Made by a program: the position numbers and the translations under genes
NCBI GenBank assembly: GCA_033807695.1
Contig: CM066301.1
Location: 4,898,001-4,962,000, forward strand
Reading direction: 5' to 3'
Length of the DNA: 64,000 nucleotides
Source: Daedaleopsis sinensis
Lineage: Eukaryota; Basidiomycota; Agaricomycetes; Polyporales; Polyporaceae
The notes under the pieces: model-generated
Database searches by the model: none
What the model saw: the letters and a program-made list of their open reading frames with translations, nothing else
What the model was told of the DNA's origin: nothing
Shown: positions 58,729 through 64,000 of the stretch, one piece after another
Numbering within the stretch: the first letter of the stretch is position 1
Layout: every line of letters starts with the position of its first letter

Positions 58729-61700
58729 ATGGCTCCAGCACCTCTAGTCGCTGTGATGCTCGACTTCGCGATGTCGAGCGCGGATCCTATCAACAATCCT
58801 GCCCCCTGGTTCTATGACGAGTGGATCGACATCACCGGCCGCGACCACCCTCCCTGGGCCGACATCTCAACACCGCAGTCGGCCGGGATGACCTCTGATA
58901 ACCACGCCGCTGTGAAGGCGTACGTCAGGAGGTATGTCGCGATCACCAATCCCCACGATCGACTGGAGTTCTCGTTCCCCGGGTCCCCCGATGGTCGCAC
59001 TCCGTACGACGAAGTTGGGCGTCGCGCCCTCTCCGACTGGCTCGCCGGACAGTGGCGGCTGTGGGACGTGAACACCATTTTCGACGAGTGCATGGTGAGA
59101 TCAAAGCGGGACGTCTACTTCCTCGCAGCAAACAGCCCGACCGGAGAAACGGTGCGTCTTCGAAAATTAAAAGTCTTTCCGTCACGGTAACTAACGCTCC
59201 CTGAAGATCGGTGGTATGGATAACAACCTGGTTGCACTCGCTTATCCGGACATGGCCATCCGACTTTTTGGCAAGGACAGCATGATCGAGGACACCCTCC
59301 CGCTGCCGGAGGTCCTCCGCTTCCTCCGTCGCATCACGTCGCTCTCCTTCAACCGCTATCGCAAGGTTCTTCGCGGGCGCATTGCATCGGCCAACAAACT
59401 TCAAGTTAAGGTCGACGAGTCCTACGCTGGTGAGTCCGCTCGTATGCATCTGATTCACGCTCTGATTTGAGTTACAGCACTTCAGAAGGGGGACTTCACC
59501 CCTGTACTCATCCGCGCGTACCTCCGTGACACCCAGAACCTCCTCGCGAGGCTCTCGCTCTTCAAGGACAAGTCCCGCAAGGCTCGATGCGCTGATTACA
59601 AGGAACAGCTCGAGGAGATGCACGCCACGGTCCTGAAACGCGGCCCGGCGATCATCAATAGCAGTACGTTGCCCGAACACTGCACGTGTGTGTTTTTCAG
59701 ACTGACTGTCGCGCAGAACTCCCGCCGTTGTTGCGGGACGCCCTTACACAGCTTCCGACGGCCGAAGACGTCGACTCCGTCCTTCAAGCGATCGATGATT
59801 CCATCGCCGCGACCGACGAAGAACAGCACGACGCAGTGCTGCCCACGCCAATCGAACCCGTCAGCTGGGCCGAGGGTACCGAGAAGTTCTCGAAGAGCGC
59901 AACCGACGTCGTCAATAAGCTCCTCGGCCTCGGCGCGGACGGTGTTATCCCGGGCTTTAATCTGAAGGTCGACCCGGACGGCCTCACCACGCCTTGGACT
60001 CCGGAGGGTCGCGCGGTACTCGACAGCGATCAGGCCCGGGACCTGGTCCTTCAGTGGCATCAGAAGGTTGGTCTACTACGCATGCTCGAGAACCTGATGC
60101 GTGCCATGCCGATCTTGCTCATGGACGAGGTTGGCGTGGGTAAGACGGCGCAGGGGCTCGCCCTCATTGCGATGTATGTCATGTACCTCGCATACCGCAA
60201 GTCTGACCCCGAGAACCGACGTTTCCCGGGGATGTTCAGTACGTGTCCATCGCCGTCTTCATTTGCCGCTGATTTCAATGTGCTACAGCCGACGCGAAGT
60301 TCCCCGGCGGCCCAGGCGGCAATTTGCCCGACCGCCCGCACATCATTGTCGCTCCCGTCGGCCTCATCCAACAGTGGATGACCGAAATCCAACGTTTCAT
60401 CAAACCCAAATGGTTCAGCGTCGTTCCATACCTCGGATCCTTCAAATCGTTGACACGCGCCGAGCACTGGAAGATCTGGGACACGCTCATCGACTCGCCG
60501 ATGCACCAGCGCATCCTTCTCGTCAGCACTGCGGTAAGCTCCGCGACTCTATCCCGTTACCGTGGTACACGTTCTCACCTTGGTACAGGCGTTAAAATCG
60601 GACGCCGAGCAATACTTCCTCAGTCCCTCTTCGAACGAGAGCCGTACCCAACGTCTGGAGCCATGGCGCCGCGTCGAATCCGCTGACGACAAGGCAACGC
60701 TGTTCGCCAGCGGGCGCAACTACGGCATTTTTCTCCTCGACGAGGCGCATCAAATACGCACCCTCAATCTTGCTAACCTCGCGTGCACAGAGCTGCGACA
60801 CCGATCCGCGATGACGGTCGCGATGACGGCGACGCCCATCATGACTTCTCCGCAGGCATGTCTACGTCTCTCATCCGACAGCATCCGTGTTGTTAACCTT
60901 ATTTGTTTAGGATCTCTGTAACATCGGAAGATTCCTCGGACTCAGCAAGTTCATCAACTTGAAGCAGGCCGCCGCTATGGAGGCGTTCCGGAAGGCTTTG
61001 GAGCGAGCAGTCCGTCGAGAACGTCAACGGCGAAAGGAGGGTGAGGGCGAACTCAAACTCGCTCGCGCTCTCGCCAAGGGGCATAAGACTTCAGGCGACG
61101 ATCGCAAGGACTACAAGGAAATCCTTAGCAAGTGGATCGACGAGATCCGGGAGGGTTTCAAATTCTACATCATCAGGCGCACTATCGCGTCTGTCGACTA
61201 TCTCGGGCGTCCCATTTCCGGGTTGGAGCGGTATCGGGAGTACCCGTTGCTCCTCGAACTCACGGCGGCGGAACACGACGTGCAAAACTTGCTAGCGGAG
61301 GAGATCGCGAACGAGGGCGTCACCACGAAGAATCTCCAGGTAAGCACGAACCTGCTCGCCCTCTTCTCTTTCTCCTCCTCTTCCTCCTCCTCCTCACTCG
61401 TTCTCGAGTGATGGAATGGGCTTCGGGGATGTCCCGTGCTCCGCACAGCGTGGCGCGGGACGTCCCCGGGAGATCAGACGTCGAGGACGTCCGCCTCGTT
61501 GCTAGCATGGGTCCCATTGGCTAGGTGCTCAGGCCGCTGGTCTATTCGGACCAACGATGGTTACAGTGCATGCGTTTCTCAAGGTGTGACGTGTGCAGCA
61601 GCTGCGACGTCTGGGACGTCCGCGCGGTGGGCAGTGCTCGTACATGTCCGGGACGTACGCACGATGTGCAACGGCTGCGATGTCTAGGACGTCCGCGGTG

Positions 61701-64000
61701 TGCTGCGGCCGGGACTTTCCAGACCGACGCACGCTGTGCAGCGGCTGCGACGTCTGGGACGTCCGCGGTGTGCAGTGGCCGGGCGGACGTGTGGGACGCA
61801 CGCACGATGTGCAGCGGCTGCGACGTCTAGGACGTCCGCGGTGTGCTGCGGCGGGGACTTTCCAGACCGACGCACGCTGTGCAGCGGCTGCGACGTCTGG
61901 GACGTCCGCGGTGTGCAGTGGCCGGTCGGACGTGTGGGACGCACGCACGATGTGCAGCGGCTGCGACGTCTAGGACGTCCGCGGTGTGCTGCGGCCGGGA
62001 CTTCCCAGACCGACGCACGCTGTGCAGCGGCTGCGACGTCTGGGACGTCCGCGGTGTGCAGTGGCCGGTCGGACGTGTCGGACGAACGCACGGTGCGCAG
62101 CGGCTGACACGTCTGGGACGTACGCGTCGTGTGTCGGACTGCGTGGCTACGTTCGTGCCATGGCGGAGCCGGACGTCCGCGACGCCGGCCTCTCCTTTTT
62201 CAATGTCCCGCCGCCAGCTCAGGGGACATGCACCCGACGTGTTCGGTAACTGCCACCCGCTGCTTTTCTGCCACCCGGCGGACGACCCAGACGTCGAGTT
62301 CCTATACAGCTCTGCTACAACGCATTCGGCTCCGACGCGTGCCCAGCAGCACCTCTGCGCTCGCTCTGGGTCCGAGCGTAATACCTCGATGCTCCCCGGG
62401 CGTACACGCCGTCGCTTTTGCCTCGCACCGACGTGAGCATGATGTCTCATTCTGTCAGACCCATGCTGTTGGTACCCTGACATGCGAATCCTCAAGCTCT
62501 GCGTGCACGGACGTCTCGGACGTCCTTTCGCGCGTACTGTTTCGGGGCCTTTGCAGAGGGCTGATTGTTCATCTTTGTACAGGCCTTTTACCTCGGAATC
62601 CGCCAGGCCCTCCTCCATTTCGTTCTCGCTCACCATGGCGAGGCTGACTGGCCCCGCACACGACTTTACCGCGACGATCCGTCGACCAAAATCGACACTC
62701 TCCTCGCCCTCGTCGGTCATCATCTCAGCGCTCCGGGCCTCGCGCCGCTGACTGTAGTCGATCCGGCCACAAATGCCCTGTCCACGCACCCCGATTACTT
62801 ATCACACGAGGACGGCACCCCCCCTGTGCATACTATCGTTCAAGACGAGAAGTACGGCCCTGACCGCATCGTCGTTTACCTCGCCTTCCCCAAAAATAAC
62901 TGGATCGTCGCGAAGGTGAGTGTTCGTCCGGGAAAAGTAAATTGTGTTGCTCACCTTTTGTTTAGGCGTTCCGAGAGGCGAATATCGACTTCGCGGAGAT
63001 CAGTGGGTCGAAGACGCCTACCGCTCGCACCGAGGCCCTTCGACGCTTCAAGACCGACCCGCACTGTCGTGTCCTGCTCCTTTCAGGCGTCGGGATGGTT
63101 GGACTGAACATTGCGTGTGCGAACATCATGATTATAGTCGTAAGTTCCGATTCTTGACTCCAATTGTCGGTTCTGATGTTGTGCATGGCTTTAGGACACT
63201 CTATGGTCAGCGCAGGAAGACTCGCAACTGATTGGACGCGTATGGCGTCAGCCTCAGCCGAAACAGGTCCATGTTTACCGCCTCATCGGCCGCCGTTCCT
63301 CCGACGTTTTTCTCAACAACATCTCATTCGACAAAGCCCTCATGCATGCCGCTTTCGTGGAGGCTTCGATGGCTATGAGTACGTACCTCCCATCGCATCT
63401 CTTCACCCTCGTACTAACTTAACATGCTTAGAGCGTGCGTTCACAGTTCCGGACGAGGACCTGGAGGCCGGGCCTCAGGCTTCCTCTCTCAGCAGCGGCG
63501 ACAGGACCGACTCTGAGGATGAGCTCGAGGACTTTGACAGCGTTTCGCGTGCGCGTGGACGTGGACGTGGCCGTGGCCGAGGGTCTAGAGGGGCAAACTC
63601 GTCCGGCCGCGGCGCTGGCCGCGCTAGCACTCGCATTACAGGGACGAACGCGCGCAGCAACTATCCTCCTCTCACAAGCTCGGGGACGTCTCGCAAGAGG
63701 AAGGATCCTCCCGCTGATGGAGCAGCCGATGAACAGGGCTCCGGCGCGGGCGACGCGACTGCGAAGGTTGCGAAGTCTCGCAAGGTTCCCAGATCTGCCA
63801 GCGTTGTCGACTCCGACGACGACGATGACCAGGACCCCGCGGCGTCCAACCGCCTGGCTCCGTCCACCTCCATGAAAGCGTCTGGATCGGGGCAGCGTAA
63901 GGCCAGCTCGAAGATATCCAAGAAGGCCGCCGAGAAAGCTGCCTTCGCGCTCCTCAGCCCGGAGGATCAGGCTACGGCTATTGCTGCGAGGAAGCGGCTG
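58729..64000 (+). CDS. SNF2-like helicase/translocase (3' end outside window)
   Basis: Exons: 58729-59151, 59207-59429, 59478-59663, 59717-60238, 60289-60533, 60589-60855, 60911-61339, 62583-62915, 62966-63139, 63195-63378 and 63432 to beyond 64000 (at least 1185 aa). All junctions keep frame; the intron at 60856-60910 has a GC donor. Superfamily 2 motifs in order: Walker A MDEVGVGKTAQ (residues about 413-422), motif Ia HIIVAPVGLIQQW, DEAH box LLDEAHQIRT (about 582), TATP (about 613) with the SNF2-style DLCNIGRFLG, then the C-terminal lobe with LLLSGVGMVGLNIACAN and motif VI QLIGRVWRQPQPKQ (about 945). The tail has an Arg-Gly repeat and basic clusters such as SRKRKDP. Known role of the family: ATP-driven translocation on DNA and remodelling of nucleoprotein. 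The long N-terminal 400 residues are unrecognised. Confidence 0.85.
61340..62582 (+). other. unusually long intron of the SNF2-like gene
   Basis: 1243 nt, against 48-55 nt for the other introns of this gene. GTAAGC donor and TTTGTACAG acceptor. The joined peptide (TTKNLQ|AFYLGIRQ) matches the uninterrupted peptide of the neighbouring gene at 54864, which supports the splice. It contains a minisatellite. Confidence 0.7.
61585..62125. repeat. 143-bp minisatellite inside the helicase intron
   Basis: Nearly four copies with a 143-bp period (matching points 61699, 61842, 61985). Each copy is itself a dimer of about 71 bp built around GCGGCTGCGACGTCTGGGAC or the variant with CTAGGAC, then GTCCGCGGTGTG. 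The last copies are almost identical, implying recent amplification. Confidence 0.85.

Noticed and set aside
61827..62789. 320-codon minus-strand frame and several plus-strand frames with repeated CSGCDV-like peptides
   Set aside because: They are translations of the 143-bp minisatellite in the helicase intron.
46740..64000. Large transposon with a recognisable transposase, integrase or reverse transcriptase
   Set aside because: None of these domains was found in any frame. The locus may still be mobile, but the sequence here does not show how.

Overview
The window looks like nuclear DNA of an Agaricomycete (basidiomycete mushroom or polypore). Introns are short (about 46-120 nt) with GTRNGT donors and CTNAC-type branch sites. 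F-box-like paralogs are expanded locally, a HET-domain relic and a basidiomycete-style many-exon P450 are present, and no bacterial operons are seen. The genus cannot be fixed; a polypore is a guess from protein flavour.

Layout. 1-1.15 kb: 3' end of an unrecognised nuclear-type protein gene. 2.4-3.9 kb: broken HET-domain gene. 4.6-19.1 kb: three tandem segmental copies, each ending in an intact four-exon F-box-like gene (5990, 12615, 17477). 19.1-31.9 kb: gene-poor DNA with dispersed degenerate repeats. 32.4-33.9 kb: bHLH-zipper transcription factor behind a G-rich tract. 35.3-36.2 kb: a tandem duplication. 38.85-41.3 kb: complete ten-exon cytochrome P450 on the minus strand. 42.0-43.4 kb: side-by-side fragments of an M17 leucyl aminopeptidase and a mitochondrial NADH-cytochrome b5 reductase, both with frameshifts. 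45.4-46.7 kb: tandem repeats.

46.9-64 kb has a different character. In order it holds four GC-rich hairpins, a ParB-like-domain gene, a 3 kb array of about 165-bp monomers, C-poor repetitive DNA, a long inverted repeat, two small acidic-protein genes with clear TATA boxes, and a large SNF2-like helicase gene that runs off the end. In the array a short 'word' (GCGTCGCG, GCGACAAG or GATGACGAGG) changes in a coordinated way from block to block. Each of the two small genes carries a segment visibly homologous to a different part of the helicase, one over a ruined ATP-binding loop. A third of a helicase intron is a GACGTC-rich minisatellite.

Working idea (inference): 46.9-64 kb is an accessory, possibly selfish locus in which a ParB-like protein, a SNF2-like translocase and helicase-derived fragments act with the repeat arrays. 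The sequence shows the gene structures and repeats. The joint function is unproven. No transposase, integrase or reverse transcriptase was recognised.
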